Shown here one piece after another: positions 35,392-44,690 of a stretch of DNA of 49,221 bases. A model generated the notes under the pieces. The model saw nothing but the letters and a program-made list of their open reading frames with translations, was not told the DNA's origin and ran no database searches. The position numbers and the translations under genes are program-made. The stretch's first letter is position 1, and every line of letters begins with the position of its first letter. This stretch comes from CAYYJM01 sp964471755. Lineage in GTDB: Bacteria > Planctomycetota > Planctomycetia > Gemmatales > Gemmataceae. The stretch spans positions 1 through 49,221 of the forward strand of contig CAYYJM010000010.1 of assembly GCA_964471755.1 (NCBI GenBank). Reading direction: 5' to 3'.

Positions 35392-36621
35392 ATGCCGTCG
35401 TCGCTGTCCGCTTGCCTTGTCCTGGGCCTGGTGCCCGTCGCGCTGGCCGTCGCCCTCGCTGAGGAGCCGAAACCGCCGGCACGCGGGCCGGTCGTCCTCA
35501 CCGAGAAGGCCCTCGCCATCCACAACGCCGCCCTGCTCGTCGATGGCCATAACGATCTGCCCTGGCAGCTCCGCGAGAAGTCCGACCTCTCCTTCCAGAA
35601 GCTCGACCTGCGCAAGGACTGCAAGAACGTCCACACCGACATCGCTCGCCTGCGCAAGGGCAACGTCGGAGCCCAGTTCTGGGCCGCCTACGTCGATGTC
35701 GCCACGCGCAAGACGCACACCGCCGTCCGCGACACGCTTGAACAGATCGACGTGATCCATCGCCTGGTCGAGACCTATCCCGACGTGTTCGAGTTCGCCC
35801 GGACCAGCGACGACATCGTGCGTATCCGCAAGGCGGGCAAGATCGCCTCGCTCATCGGCGTCGAGGGCGGTCATTCCATCGACAACTCGCTCGGCGTTCT
35901 GCGTACCTTCTACCGGCTCGGTGTCCGCTACATGACACTGACCCACACCGAGACGCTCGACTGGGCCGACTCGGCCACGGACGAACCGAAGAGCAACGGC
36001 CTGAGCCCGTTCGGCGAGCAGGTCGTCCGCGAGATGAATCGCCTGGGCATGCTCGTCGATCTGTCGCACGTCTCGGCGGAGACAATGCGCGATGCGCTGC
36101 GGGTGTCAAAGGCTCCGGTGATCTTCTCGCACTCGTCGGCCTTCGCCCTGACCGACCATCCACGCAACGTCCCGGACGACGTCCTGAAGTTGCTCAAGGC
36201 CAACGGCGGTATCGTCATGGTGAACTTCTACTCGGGCTTCGTCGTGCCGGAAGGGGCACAGCGGTCCCGGAACGCGGCGGAGGTCTATCGCCAGATCAAG
36301 GAGAAGTACCCCAACGAGAAGGATCGCACCGAGGCGTTCCGGGCCTGGCGCAAGGAGAACCCGACGCCACGCGGCAGCATCCATAACGTGGTCGATCACA
36401 TCGAGCATCTCGTCAAGGTAGCAGGGATCGATCACGTCGGGCTCGGCTCCGACTTCGACGGCATCGACACGACGCCGGTGCAGCTCGAGGACGTGAGCCG
36501 CTTCCCGTACATCACCCAGGAACTGCTCAACCGCGGCTACACCGCCGAGCAGATCCACAAGATTCTGGGGACGAACTTCCTGCGGGTCTTCCGCGCGGCG
36601 GAAGCGGTGGCGAAGAAGTGA
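35392..36621 (+). CDS. Exported membrane-dipeptidase family (M19) enzyme
   Basis: A 409-residue zinc dipeptidase of the renal dipeptidase family. After a signal peptide (MPSSLSACLVLGLVPVALA) the metal ligands are visible: DGHNDLPWQ (His53, Asp55), LIGVEGGHS (bridging Glu), VIFSHSSA (His) and the DHVGLGSDFDG segment. It hydrolyses dipeptides, often with D-residues, in the periplasm. GGAGAGCCATC lies before the ATG; an in-frame start at 35323 would spoil the signal peptide. It follows the cytochrome gene by 118 bp and precedes a propeller gene by 48 bp. Confidence 0.9.
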   Translation: MPSSLSACLVLGLVPVALAVALAEEPKPPARGPVVLTEKALAIHNAALLVDGHNDLPWQLREKSDLSFQKLDLRKDCKNVHTDIARLRKGNVGAQFWAAYVDVATRKTHTAVRDTLEQIDVIHRLVETYPDVFEFARTSDDIVRIRKAGKIASLIGVEGGHSIDNSLGVLRTFYRLGVRYMTLTHTETLDWADSATDEPKSNGLSPFGEQVVREMNRLGMLVDLSHVSAETMRDALRVSKAPVIFSHSSAFALTDHPRNVPDDVLKLLKANGGIVMVNFYSGFVVPEGAQRSRNAAEVYRQIKEKYPNEKDRTEAFRAWRKENPTPRGSIHNVVDHIEHLVKVAGIDHVGLGSDFDGIDTTPVQLEDVSRFPYITQELLNRGYTAEQIHKILGTNFLRVFRAAEAVAKK

Positions 36622-36633
36622 GGCGTTGATCCA

Positions 36634-36651
36634 CCGCCGGCAAACCGGCGG
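36634..36651. repeat. Half copy of the palindromic repeat
   Basis: CCGCCGG-CAAA-CCGGCGG followed by CTCCATGAGG resembles the right arm of the elements at 17668 and 32101. It lies 12 nt after the dipeptidase stop and 18 nt before the next ATG, so a hairpin there could influence translation of the propeller gene. Confidence 0.65.
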
Positions 36652-36669
36652 CTCCATGAGGGAAACGAC

Positions 36670-37920
36670 ATGTATCGACTGGCTCCGACCGGCGGGTTGC
36701 TTCTGATGGCCTGCCTGTTCGCCCTGCCAACCCAGGCGGCCGACTGGCCCCAGTGGCAGGGCATTGACCGGACGGCCGTCTCGACCGAGAAGGGCCTGCT
36801 ACAGGCCTGGGCCAAGGGCGGACCACCGCTGGCCTGGACGGTCGAGAACTGCGGCGACGGCTACAGCACGCCGACCATCGCCGCCGGCAAGATCTACCTC
36901 ATGGGCAACCGGGCCGGCAAGGAATGGGTCATTGCCCTGGCCGAGAAGGACGGCAAGGAACTCTGGGCTGTCGAGGTCGGCAAGGTCCGCGACGGCGGCG
37001 GCGGCTACCCCGGCCCACGTTGCAGCCCCACCGTGGACGGCAAGCTCATCTACGCTCTGGGCATGAACGGCGATCTGGTCTGCATCGATGGCACCGTCGG
37101 TGCGGCCGCCGGCGGCATCGTCTGGCGGAAGGATCTCAAGAAGGACTTCAAGGGCCGCGTCGGTGGCTGGGCCTACAGCGAGTCGCCCCTGGTCGATGGC
37201 GACAAGGTCATCGTCACCCCCGGTGGCGCGGAGGCCGGCCTTGTCGCTCTCGACAAGAAAACCGGCGAGGTGATCTGGAAGGCCCGGATTCCCCAGGGCG
37301 ACGGGGCCCACTACTCGTCGGCGATCGCGGCCGATGTCCAGGGGGTGCGGCAGTACATCCAGTTCATGGCCGGTGGCGTCGTCAGCGTGGCGGCCAGCGA
37401 TGGGGCCTTCCTGTGGCGTTACAACGCGCCGCACAACGGCACCGCCAATTGCTCGTCGCCGATCTACCACGATGGCCACGTCTTCGCCGCGTCCGGCTAC
37501 GGCACCGGTGGCGGTCTGGTCCGACTGGAGAAAACAGGCGACACCTGGAAGGCCGAGCAGGTCTTCTTCACGAAGAAGATGCGGAACCATCACGGCGGCA
37601 TGATCCTGGTGGACGGCAAGGTCTACGGCTCCGACGAGGGGCAGCTCGTCTGTCTCGATTTCAAGACGGGCGAAGTGGCCTGGACGCAGCGATGCGGCAA
37701 GGGCTCGATCGCGGCGGCCGATGGACGCATCTACTACCGCCGCGAGGACGGCCCGATTCTGCTCATCGAACTGAACCCGGAGAAGTACGTCGAGCAGGGC
37801 CGACTCGAAACGACGGAGCATTCCGGGAAGCCCTCCTGGCCGCATCCGGTCATCGCCAACGGCAAGCTCTACATTCGCGATCAGGGTCTGCTCTTCTGCT
37901 ACGACGTCAAGGCGAAGTGA
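36670..37920 (+). CDS. Secreted PQQ-like beta-propeller protein
   Basis: A 416-residue exported protein (signal MYRLAPTGGLLLMACLFAL) with the repeated strands of PQQ-like (outer-membrane-assembly or quinoprotein-type) propellers: DWPQWQGIDRTAVSTEKGL, VIALAEKDGKELWAVEVG, GLVALDKKTGEVIWKARIP, QLVCLDFKTGEVAWTQRCG. Such proteins are very common in planctomycetes; there are no clear PQQ- or metal-binding residues, so an enzymatic role is not supported. It is probably co-transcribed with the dipeptidase upstream. Confidence 0.85.
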   Translation: MYRLAPTGGLLLMACLFALPTQAADWPQWQGIDRTAVSTEKGLLQAWAKGGPPLAWTVENCGDGYSTPTIAAGKIYLMGNRAGKEWVIALAEKDGKELWAVEVGKVRDGGGGYPGPRCSPTVDGKLIYALGMNGDLVCIDGTVGAAAGGIVWRKDLKKDFKGRVGGWAYSESPLVDGDKVIVTPGGAEAGLVALDKKTGEVIWKARIPQGDGAHYSSAIAADVQGVRQYIQFMAGGVVSVAASDGAFLWRYNAPHNGTANCSSPIYHDGHVFAASGYGTGGGLVRLEKTGDTWKAEQVFFTKKMRNHHGGMILVDGKVYGSDEGQLVCLDFKTGEVAWTQRCGKGSIAAADGRIYYRREDGPILLIELNPEKYVEQGRLETTEHSGKPSWPHPVIANGKLYIRDQGLLFCYDVKAK

Positions 37921-37972
37921 AAGGACAGGGACGGCTCAGAAAGAGAAAGACGCCATCCTCGCCGCAGGAACA

Positions 37973-37996
37973 GGTGCGCAGCTTTGGCTGCGCACC
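37973..37996 (+). terminator. Hairpin after the propeller gene
   Basis: GGTGCGCAGC-TTTG-GCTGCGCACC is a perfect 10-bp stem 52 bp past the stop at 37920. No T-run follows, so it may be a Rho-dependent or mRNA-protecting hairpin rather than a classic terminator. Confidence 0.5.
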
Positions 37997-38081
37997 CGTT
38001 GACCGTGTCGGAGTTCTCCACGTCGTCCCGGAACCGCTACACTGAAGGTGAGCGTCGGCCGGTGCGTTCGCGGGAGGCAGC

Positions 38082-39458
38082 ATGACTCTGAGCGTTTTCG
38101 ACCTGTTCAAGATCGGTATCGGTCCATCCAGCTCGCACACGGTCGGGCCGATGTGGGCGGCGTATCACTTTCTGACCCGGCTCCGGGAAAGCGGCACGCT
38201 GGCGAGAACCGCACGCGTGCAGATCGATCTGTACGGCTCGCTGGCCGCGACTGGCCGGGGCCATGCGACCGATCGGGCCGTTCTCCTCGGTCTGCTCGGG
38301 GAGACGCCCGACGCCGTCGATCCGGATCTGGTCGAACCGCTGGTCGCGCGGATTCGCGGCCGGGCACGCCTACTCCTGGGCCGGGAACACGAGATCGTCT
38401 TCCAGGAACCGCAGCATCTCCTCTTCCACGTCGAGTGCTTGCCGCGTCATCCCAACGGCCTGCGTTTCACGGCCTTCGATGCCGCGGACGTGGTCCTGAG
38501 CGCGGAGACGTTCTATTCGGTCGGAGGCGGCTTCGTCGTCCGCGAGGGGGAAGTCGCCGACACGACGACGAGCCCGGCCGAGTCGCTGCCCTATCCGTTC
38601 AACTCGGCCGCGGAACTGCTCGCCCACGGACGACGAACCGGCCTGCGGATCGCGGATCTCGTGCGTGCCAACGAGCGGATGCTTCGGGACGATGCCGGCA
38701 TCGACGCGGGCCTGGATCGCATCTGGCAGGCGATGGAGGCGTGCATCGAACGCGGCTGCCGACAGGATGGCATTCTGCCCGGCGGTCTGAACGTCAAGCG
38801 TCGGGCGGCCCGGCTCTACCGCGACCTGAACGGCCCGGTGGAGAAGGGACAATCCGATCCGCTGACGATCCTGGACTGGGTCAGTCTGTTCGCGCTGGCG
38901 GTCAACGAGGAGAACGCGGCGGGGAGTCGGGTCGTGACCGCGCCGACGAACGGGGCGGCCGGCGTCATCCCGGCGGTGCTGGCCTATTATCGGCGGTTCA
39001 TTCCGGGAGCAACCGACGTGGGAACGCGAACGTTCCTGATCACGGCTGGGGCGATCGGGATGCTGTACAAGAAGAACGCTTCGCTGTCGGCGGCGGAGGT
39101 CGGCTGTCAGGGCGAGGTCGGCGTCGCCTGCTCGATGGCGGCCGCCGGCCTGGCCGCCGTCCTGGGCGGCACCAACGAGCAGATCGAGAACGCGGCCGAG
39201 ATCGGCATGGAACACAATCTCGGGCTGACCTGCGACCCGATCGGCGGCCTGGTGCAGGTGCCGTGCATCGAACGCAACACGATGGGCGCGACCAAGGCGA
39301 TCAACGCCGCCCGGCTGGCCGTCCTGCACGGTGACGGGACGCATCGCATCCCACTGGATCACGTCATCGAGACGATGCGCCGCACCGGCCTGGACATGCA
39401 GGACAAGTACAAGGAGACGGCTCGCGGTGGCCTGGCGGTGAACCTGGTCGAATGCTGA
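38082..39458 (+). CDS. sdaA: L-serine ammonia-lyase, single-chain iron-sulfur type
   Basis: A 458-residue enzyme that deaminates L-serine to pyruvate and ammonia. The N-terminal SDH-beta domain starts SVFDLFKIGIGPSSSHTVGP; the catalytic SDH-alpha domain carries VTAPTNGAAGVIPAVLAYY and the Cys residues of the [4Fe-4S] cluster in GCQGEVGVACSMA, LTCDPIGGLVQVPC. Length and domain order match the E. coli-type fused enzyme. GGGAGGCAGC precedes the ATG. It stands alone between the propeller gene and the convergent HEAT gene and could feed ammonia to the two glutamine synthetases. Confidence 0.93.
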   Translation: MTLSVFDLFKIGIGPSSSHTVGPMWAAYHFLTRLRESGTLARTARVQIDLYGSLAATGRGHATDRAVLLGLLGETPDAVDPDLVEPLVARIRGRARLLLGREHEIVFQEPQHLLFHVECLPRHPNGLRFTAFDAADVVLSAETFYSVGGGFVVREGEVADTTTSPAESLPYPFNSAAELLAHGRRTGLRIADLVRANERMLRDDAGIDAGLDRIWQAMEACIERGCRQDGILPGGLNVKRRAARLYRDLNGPVEKGQSDPLTILDWVSLFALAVNEENAAGSRVVTAPTNGAAGVIPAVLAYYRRFIPGATDVGTRTFLITAGAIGMLYKKNASLSAAEVGCQGEVGVACSMAAAGLAAVLGGTNEQIENAAEIGMEHNLGLTCDPIGGLVQVPCIERNTMGATKAINAARLAVLHGDGTHRIPLDHVIETMRRTGLDMQDKYKETARGGLAVNLVEC

Positions 39459-39513
39459 GGTACGAGGCCGCGTGCCAGCCAGAACGCGCCCGACACACCA
39501 TTCGGCGTCTGTA

Positions 39514-42369
39514 TCAGACCACCGGCGGGGTGGGGATGCGCCGCAGGGCCCGCTGGATGGCCGACCGGACTCGAAGGCTCTTCTCGGTGAGATTCAACTC
39601 CTTCAGCAGCGGCAGGGCGGCCTGGCCCTCGGCTCCCAGACAGCCCAGAGTCGCGATGGTGGTGCAACGCACGTTCTCGGGAGCCTTTCGGGCGACTTCC
39701 AGGAGAACCTCCAGACCGCCGTCCCGGCGCAGTTGGGTTAACGTCTGGAGCGTCACCGGAACCAGCGTGAAGGACCGGTTGTCCGAGGTCATGAGGATCT
39801 CACGCAGAGCCGGCAACGCCTCGCTTGCCGCTGGGCCGAACCTTCCGAGCGCCCGCACCCCGAGCTGGCGAATCTCGTAATCCTCGTGGCCATCGCGGAC
39901 GAGTTCCGCCAGGACCGGCACGGCGGCACTGGCTGCAGGCCCCACTTCCGTCAGTGCGAGCAGCACCTGCCGACGCAGAGCGTGTGGAAAGGCCGATCGC
40001 TCTCGCGTTCCGTTCGCTCGGTGCAGAATCCGAAGGAACGACGGCACGGCCACCTGGGCCTGTGGACCATATCGCCCCAGGGCCGTTGCCGCAGCCACCG
40101 CCACGATCTCGCTGGGATCTTCCAGCGCAGTCACCAGGGCCGCGAGATTTGCCGGTTCCGCCGGGCCGAGCGCACCCAGGGCCAGAGCGGCGGATCGGCG
40201 CAGCACTGGCTCCGCGTCGCGTAACGCCTCGCGGAGTACGGGCAACGTCAGCTGAGCGGTCGGACCAATGGCCGAGAGGGCATCGCAGCTCGCTATCCGA
40301 AGAGGCTTTGCGATGGCCGGATCGCGGACCAGGGCCACGAGATCCGGCACGGCCAGGGCTGCCTTCGGTCCCAGCTTGCCGATCCCCCGCGCGGCCTCAA
40401 CTCGTGCCGTTGGGCGACCCTGGCCAAGCACCTGACGCAAGGCTGGCAGTGCCACGGGGCCGAGGCGGGCCAGGGAACTCGACGCCAGCGACTGAATGGT
40501 CCCGTCGGCACTGTCCAGGGCCTCCACCAGGGCTGGGATGACCTGGGCGGCCTGCTCAGTGTACTGGCCGAGGACCGACACCGCGTTCCGACGCGTGAGC
40601 TGATCGCGCACCTTCAGAGAGGCGAGACGGTTTGCCAGCGAATCGACACTGAACGGGGCCGGTGGATCGTCATCCAGGCCCAGACGTAGTTCTTCCAGGA
40701 CCGGCCGGACTCGTATCGGCCGCTGGGTCGGCAGGAGCATCTCGCGAACGACCCGGCCGTCGCTGGTAGTCTCGGCGAGACGCTGGCTCGGCTGCGTGCC
40801 GCCCACCAGCCAGTTTCCGTTGCGGAAACGGACGATGCCCCAGTTCCGCTGTCCCCCGGCTGGCGGGCCGACCTCGGTCACCTGGCCGTCCGGGGCGATC
40901 GCCACGACGCGATCCAGCAGACGGGAGTCCAGCGCGACCAGCCCTTCGGGCAGGGGTTGCAGTCGGCCGCTGGACTGAAGGTCGTTCCGGCCCGGGATGT
41001 GGATCACGTGCAGAATCGTCCCTCGGGTCCGCTCCACCACGAAGAAGCCCTCATCCGTCAGGGCGATGAACCGGCCGGCATCGATCAGGCAGGCATCGGT
41101 GAAGTAGGCTTCGCCCAGGCGGAGGGAACGCAGGTGCTTGCCCTGCCAGTCCAGTTCGTGGATCTGCTCGTCCGTCACGACGATCAGGCGGTTCTCGGTC
41201 AGAACGGGTTGCAGGGACAGCGCGATCTCGCCGCGCGGGGCCTTCCAGCGCCAGAGAACCTTGCCGGTGAACTCGCGCAGGATCACTTCCCCCTCGTCAT
41301 CATCGAAGCTCAGTAGCCGGCCCGGTGAGAGCAGGTGGGCATCGATGTAGTTTCCTCCCCCGGGAGACTCCACGCCAAAGCGAACCGTCCCGTCGCTGCC
41401 AAGCAGTTCGATATGCGAGTGACGGCAGGTAAGGAACAGGCCCGGTCGGCGTGGCTCCTGCCGCAGCGTGCCCCAGTCGATGAGCTGCCCCGGTCCAGCC
41501 AGCCACTGCTTCCAGGCCTCGCAGCACGCCCGGCGAGCCTGGACGTTCGTCGCGGTGAGCAACTGGCCCGGAGCCCCGGTCCCGGCGGCCCAGCGGAGCA
41601 ACTCCTCGGCCTGCCAGGCACATTCGAGCGGCCCGTCCAGCAGGGCGACCAGCGGAGCCAGGCCGCGCGCATCACCCCGGCCGAGCAGCCCCTGAGCCGT
41701 GCGCAACCGGACGGTCGGCTCGCGATCATCCAGCAGCACCAGGGCCGCCTCGACCTGCTCGGGCGAGCCCTTGCGAGCGAGCAGCAAACCGGCCGTCGCT
41801 CGCCGGTCGGCATCGGCATCGACCAGGGCCCGTCGCAGGGCCGCGTCCGCCGGGAGGCTCGTGGGATCGGTTCGCATCAGGGCGGCGACCAGATCGAGGC
41901 CGTGCGTGGTCGCGAATGTCGGCAGATGCTCCAGGACCAGGGCCGCCGCCTCGGGGTGGTTCTGCCGACACAGCGTACGCAGGATCGCCAGGATCGTCGT
42001 GGGGGCGAAGCGGTTGTCGATCGCGTCGATCAGAAGTCGGGCCTGGCGACGCAGATCGACCGACGCCGTCGGGGGCAGTTGAGCCAGGGCATCCCGAGCG
42101 GGCCGGCCCAGTCGGACGAGTTCGATTCCCGCCTGCTGTCGCCGCTCGAAGTCGTCGTCGTCGAGATCGGCCAGCAGAGTCGTGATCCGGGCGACGGCCC
42201 CCGGTGACGGCGTGCGCACCAGTGGTAGCAGAACTGTGGCGACCGGTTCGAGTCCGGCCGTCCGCAGCCGCTGCTCGTCCATCGAACGGATCGTCGCCGG
42301 CTCCTCGGCCTGAACCGACAGGGGAACCAACAGAACCAGAAGAGCGACGAGGACCACGCGGCTCGACAT
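39514..42369 (-). CDS. Large secreted HEAT-repeat / beta-propeller protein
   Basis: A 951-residue exported protein. A signal peptide (MSSRVVLVALLVLLVPLSVQA) is followed by HEAT-like helical repeats (LLADLDDDDFERRQQAGIEL; LVDADADRRATAGLLLARKG), a central propeller-like region (LFLTCRHSHIELLGSDGTV; FIALTDEGFFVVERTRGTI) and a C-terminal series of about nine HEAT repeats (SLARLGPVALPALRQVLG; ALGALGPAEPANLAALVTAL). The order helical-propeller-helical recalls Gemmata scaffold proteins. No catalytic motif; likely a protein-interaction scaffold. GGAGAAG precedes ATG 42369. The frame stays open upstream only through the mobile element. Confidence 0.82.
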   Translation of the reverse strand: MSSRVVLVALLVLLVPLSVQAEEPATIRSMDEQRLRTAGLEPVATVLLPLVRTPSPGAVARITTLLADLDDDDFERRQQAGIELVRLGRPARDALAQLPPTASVDLRRQARLLIDAIDNRFAPTTILAILRTLCRQNHPEAAALVLEHLPTFATTHGLDLVAALMRTDPTSLPADAALRRALVDADADRRATAGLLLARKGSPEQVEAALVLLDDREPTVRLRTAQGLLGRGDARGLAPLVALLDGPLECAWQAEELLRWAAGTGAPGQLLTATNVQARRACCEAWKQWLAGPGQLIDWGTLRQEPRRPGLFLTCRHSHIELLGSDGTVRFGVESPGGGNYIDAHLLSPGRLLSFDDDEGEVILREFTGKVLWRWKAPRGEIALSLQPVLTENRLIVVTDEQIHELDWQGKHLRSLRLGEAYFTDACLIDAGRFIALTDEGFFVVERTRGTILHVIHIPGRNDLQSSGRLQPLPEGLVALDSRLLDRVVAIAPDGQVTEVGPPAGGQRNWGIVRFRNGNWLVGGTQPSQRLAETTSDGRVVREMLLPTQRPIRVRPVLEELRLGLDDDPPAPFSVDSLANRLASLKVRDQLTRRNAVSVLGQYTEQAAQVIPALVEALDSADGTIQSLASSSLARLGPVALPALRQVLGQGRPTARVEAARGIGKLGPKAALAVPDLVALVRDPAIAKPLRIASCDALSAIGPTAQLTLPVLREALRDAEPVLRRSAALALGALGPAEPANLAALVTALEDPSEIVAVAAATALGRYGPQAQVAVPSFLRILHRANGTRERSAFPHALRRQVLLALTEVGPAASAAVPVLAELVRDGHEDYEIRQLGVRALGRFGPAASEALPALREILMTSDNRSFTLVPVTLQTLTQLRRDGGLEVLLEVARKAPENVRCTTIATLGCLGAEGQAALPLLKELNLTEKSLRVRSAIQRALRRIPTPPVV

Positions 42370-42444
42370 GGTGCTTCTCCAGGTGGCGTGGGCAGGGCAC
42401 ATCTTCCAGCTTACACCCTCGGCACGAACGTTCCAGTGGATTCC

Positions 42445-42702
42445 GGGTGCATCCCCGTTGTTGCGAAATGTAGGGTGGGCGGGAGCGCCACCACCGCTCC
42501 ATCCGTTTCTTGATCCGGAACAGCGCAGGCCCACCGATGCTCCGACGGGAGCGCAGCGACACCGATCAGAAAACGACGTCTGCGGTGTCGCTGCGCTTCC
42601 GTCGGAGCATCGGTGGGCCTGCGCTGTTCCGGCCTGAGGTGGCGACGAGGCGTCGGTGGCGCTCCCGCCCACCCTACATTTCGCAACGACGGGAATGCAC
42701 CC
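42445..42702. mobile_element. 258-bp nested-palindrome element with 9-bp target duplication
   Basis: Outer arms 42445-42492 and 42655-42702 are 48-nt inverted repeats with two mismatches; inner arms 42517-42563 and 42584-42630 are 47-nt inverted repeats with one mismatch, around a 20-nt loop. The 9-bp sequence GTGGATTCC flanks it at 42436-42444 and 42703-42711. This is the structure of a MITE or other non-autonomous transposon. The tips read GGGTGCAT; the family is not recognised. The outer arm contains TAGGGTGGG, shared with the dispersed repeat near 29150. Confidence 0.85.
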
Positions 42703-42844
42703 GTGGATTCCCGATCGCCAGCGCGCGGAAGGAAAGTCACCCCCGGTGGCGAGAACCCCGTGTGGACTCATCCGCAAAATCCGCTCAAGTCGCCGGGCGG
42801 AATAACCGATAGAAGCGCCACCACATCGTCCAGAGGGGATGGCC

Positions 42845-43876
42845 ATGACCGTTTGTTCCTGGGAGAAGGTTCCCTGTCCGCTCTGTCGCAGTCGCCGCGA
42901 GACGGTCCTTCACGTCCAGCCGGCGGCCGATGGCGGCCAACCGTACCGCGTGGTTCGCTGCCAGGACTGCGGCGTCGGCTACCTCAATCCACGGCCGGAC
43001 GTGGCGAGCATCGCTCAGTTCTATCCCGACGAGTACGCCGAGTATCATGCAGGACACGAAGCCGTCCCGCACGCCCGTTCGGGGCTGCGCGGCTACCTGA
43101 AACGTCTCGTTCTCCGCCACGACTATGACTACCCCGAACCGGTGCGACACTGGGCCGAGCGTCTGCTCGCGCTACTGGCTCGCCCTTTCTTCGGGCCGTC
43201 GGCTGAATCCTTCCAGGCGATCCCCTACCGTGGCGCGGGCCGTCTCCTCGATGTCGGCTGCGGTTCCGGCTGGTACGCCGCCCGCATGAAGGCCCTGGGC
43301 TGGGACGTGGTCGGCCTCGATTTCAGTGCCTTCGCCGCGAGCCAGGCGACGCAGCGGTACGGCATCCCGACCCTGGTCGGCTCGCTGCCGCATCCGGACA
43401 TTGCCCCCGAGAGCTTCGACACCGTGACGATGGGCATGATGCTGGAACACGTCCATGATCCGCACGCGACCATCGCCGCCGCCGCTCGTGTGCTGCGACC
43501 GGGCGGTCAACTGGCCATCGCGGTGCCGAACCTCGACAGCTGGAGCCGGCGTCGCTTCGGCCCGGACTGGTGGGGCTGGCAACTGCCGGTCCACCTGACG
43601 CACTTCACGCCGGCGTCGCTGCGTCGCCTCGTCGAGGCGCACGGTCTGTCGGTTCGCGTCTGCGAGACGGTGGTTCGCCCCGGCTGGCTGGCCCGCTCCT
43701 TCCGGACAAGTCAGGAGCATGGAAGCGAAACGAGCCGGACCTGGCTGGCACGGCTGGCACGCTGGAAGCCGGTTCGCAGCCTGCTCGGTCACTGGTCGGC
43801 GTGGCGTGGCGAGGCCGAGTCGCTGCTGCTGGTGGCCGAACGAACCACGGTGGCCCGCCCGGCACTGGCTGCGTAG
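42845..43876 (+). CDS. Class I SAM-dependent methyltransferase with zinc-ribbon start
   Basis: A 343-residue protein. The N-terminus carries four cysteines in two pairs (Cys11, Cys14; Cys39, Cys42), a zinc ribbon usual in this methyltransferase group. The SAM-binding motif I is LLDVGCGSGWYA (~134-145), followed by DVVGLDFSAFAAS, DTVTMGMMLEHVHDP and LRPGGQLAIAVPN. Relatives act in polysaccharide or lipid biosynthesis, but the substrate cannot be read here. ATG 42845 is preferred over 42839 because GAGGGG then lies at normal distance. The upstream region is occupied by the 258-bp element. Confidence 0.88.
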   Translation: MTVCSWEKVPCPLCRSRRETVLHVQPAADGGQPYRVVRCQDCGVGYLNPRPDVASIAQFYPDEYAEYHAGHEAVPHARSGLRGYLKRLVLRHDYDYPEPVRHWAERLLALLARPFFGPSAESFQAIPYRGAGRLLDVGCGSGWYAARMKALGWDVVGLDFSAFAASQATQRYGIPTLVGSLPHPDIAPESFDTVTMGMMLEHVHDPHATIAAAARVLRPGGQLAIAVPNLDSWSRRRFGPDWWGWQLPVHLTHFTPASLRRLVEAHGLSVRVCETVVRPGWLARSFRTSQEHGSETSRTWLARLARWKPVRSLLGHWSAWRGEAESLLLVAERTTVARPALAA

Positions 43877-43907
43877 GGCGCAGGCGGTGTCCCGGCCGCG
43901 TCATCGC

Positions 43908-44645
43908 TCAGTAGCCCTCGACCTCGCGAGCCTCGGTGTAGGTAGCCTCCAGATCGACACGATACGCCCCGTCGCCACGAAGCCAGAGCGGCAGTGTGGG
44001 CAGTTCCTGTCCGACCGTCAGCGGTCGTAGCCAGAGGTCGAGTTCACTCCGATCCTGGCGCTGGACCGGGCGGAAGGAGACGGCGTGGAGTTCGGGCGGC
44101 TCCGTCGTCACGCTCGTCACAGGCTGGCCGACCATTCTGAGGATCGCAGCGAACAGATCGCCGTTTCGACTGGTAACGGTGTCGATGACCAGCAACCCGA
44201 TGCCGCGTTCCAGGTAGGCGGCACACTTCGCCGCGAAGCCACGGCGCGACTCCTCGCGATCCTTGTTGGCCGGGCTGACCAGTTCGATCGCCGCCACCAG
44301 CGCGGCGTTCTCCCGTGTGTCGAAGATGCGAACCTCGAGGTCATCGGCAAAGACGATCGGAACGGTCGCCGTCGCCATCGGTGGAGCCCAGGTCGCCGGT
44401 GCGGTGGCGATCGGACCATTGCTTCCGCCGCTCCCGATGGGTTCGTCGGCCTCCGGGCCGCCGACATCGTACTCCGCCACGTCGGCCGCGATGCCACGTC
44501 CGAACGTGACGTTCGACCGGGCTCGATAGCGCGGCGGGAGAGTCCGATTCAACCACCGGGTCATCATCGTCACCCAGGAGGTGTGAAAGGACGACCAGAC
44601 GACCAGGGCCTGCGTCGGGTGGCGAAACAGATCGAGCAGCGGCAT
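43908..44645 (-). CDS. DUF4058 family protein, tandem copy 2
   Basis: A 245-residue protein: MPLLDLFRHPTQALVVWSSF, then AAIELVSPANKDREESRRGF, ERGIGLLVIDTVTSRNGDL and WLRPLTVGQELPTLPLWLRG. It is clearly related to the next gene upstream (44691-45419) over the whole length, including the leader GGAGGCTCGCG and start, so it is a tandem duplication. Function unknown; DUF4058 proteins often occur in families in these genomes. Confidence 0.88.
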   Translation of the reverse strand: MPLLDLFRHPTQALVVWSSFHTSWVTMMTRWLNRTLPPRYRARSNVTFGRGIAADVAEYDVGGPEADEPIGSGGSNGPIATAPATWAPPMATATVPIVFADDLEVRIFDTRENAALVAAIELVSPANKDREESRRGFAAKCAAYLERGIGLLVIDTVTSRNGDLFAAILRMVGQPVTSVTTEPPELHAVSFRPVQRQDRSELDLWLRPLTVGQELPTLPLWLRGDGAYRVDLEATYTEAREVEGY

Positions 44646-44690
44646 CGCGAGCCTCCCGAGACAGAGTCACACCGCACGCAGCGGATTGGG

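Noticed and set aside
33270..35663. Antisense frame of about 800 codons over the dihaem cytochrome gene
   Set aside because: Shadow frame in GC-rich coding DNA; the plus-strand protein has signal peptide, haem motifs and a ribosome site.
42240..42256. GGTTCGAGTCC as a tRNA T-arm
   Set aside because: It lies in the coding part of the HEAT gene and no other tRNA arms can be built around it.
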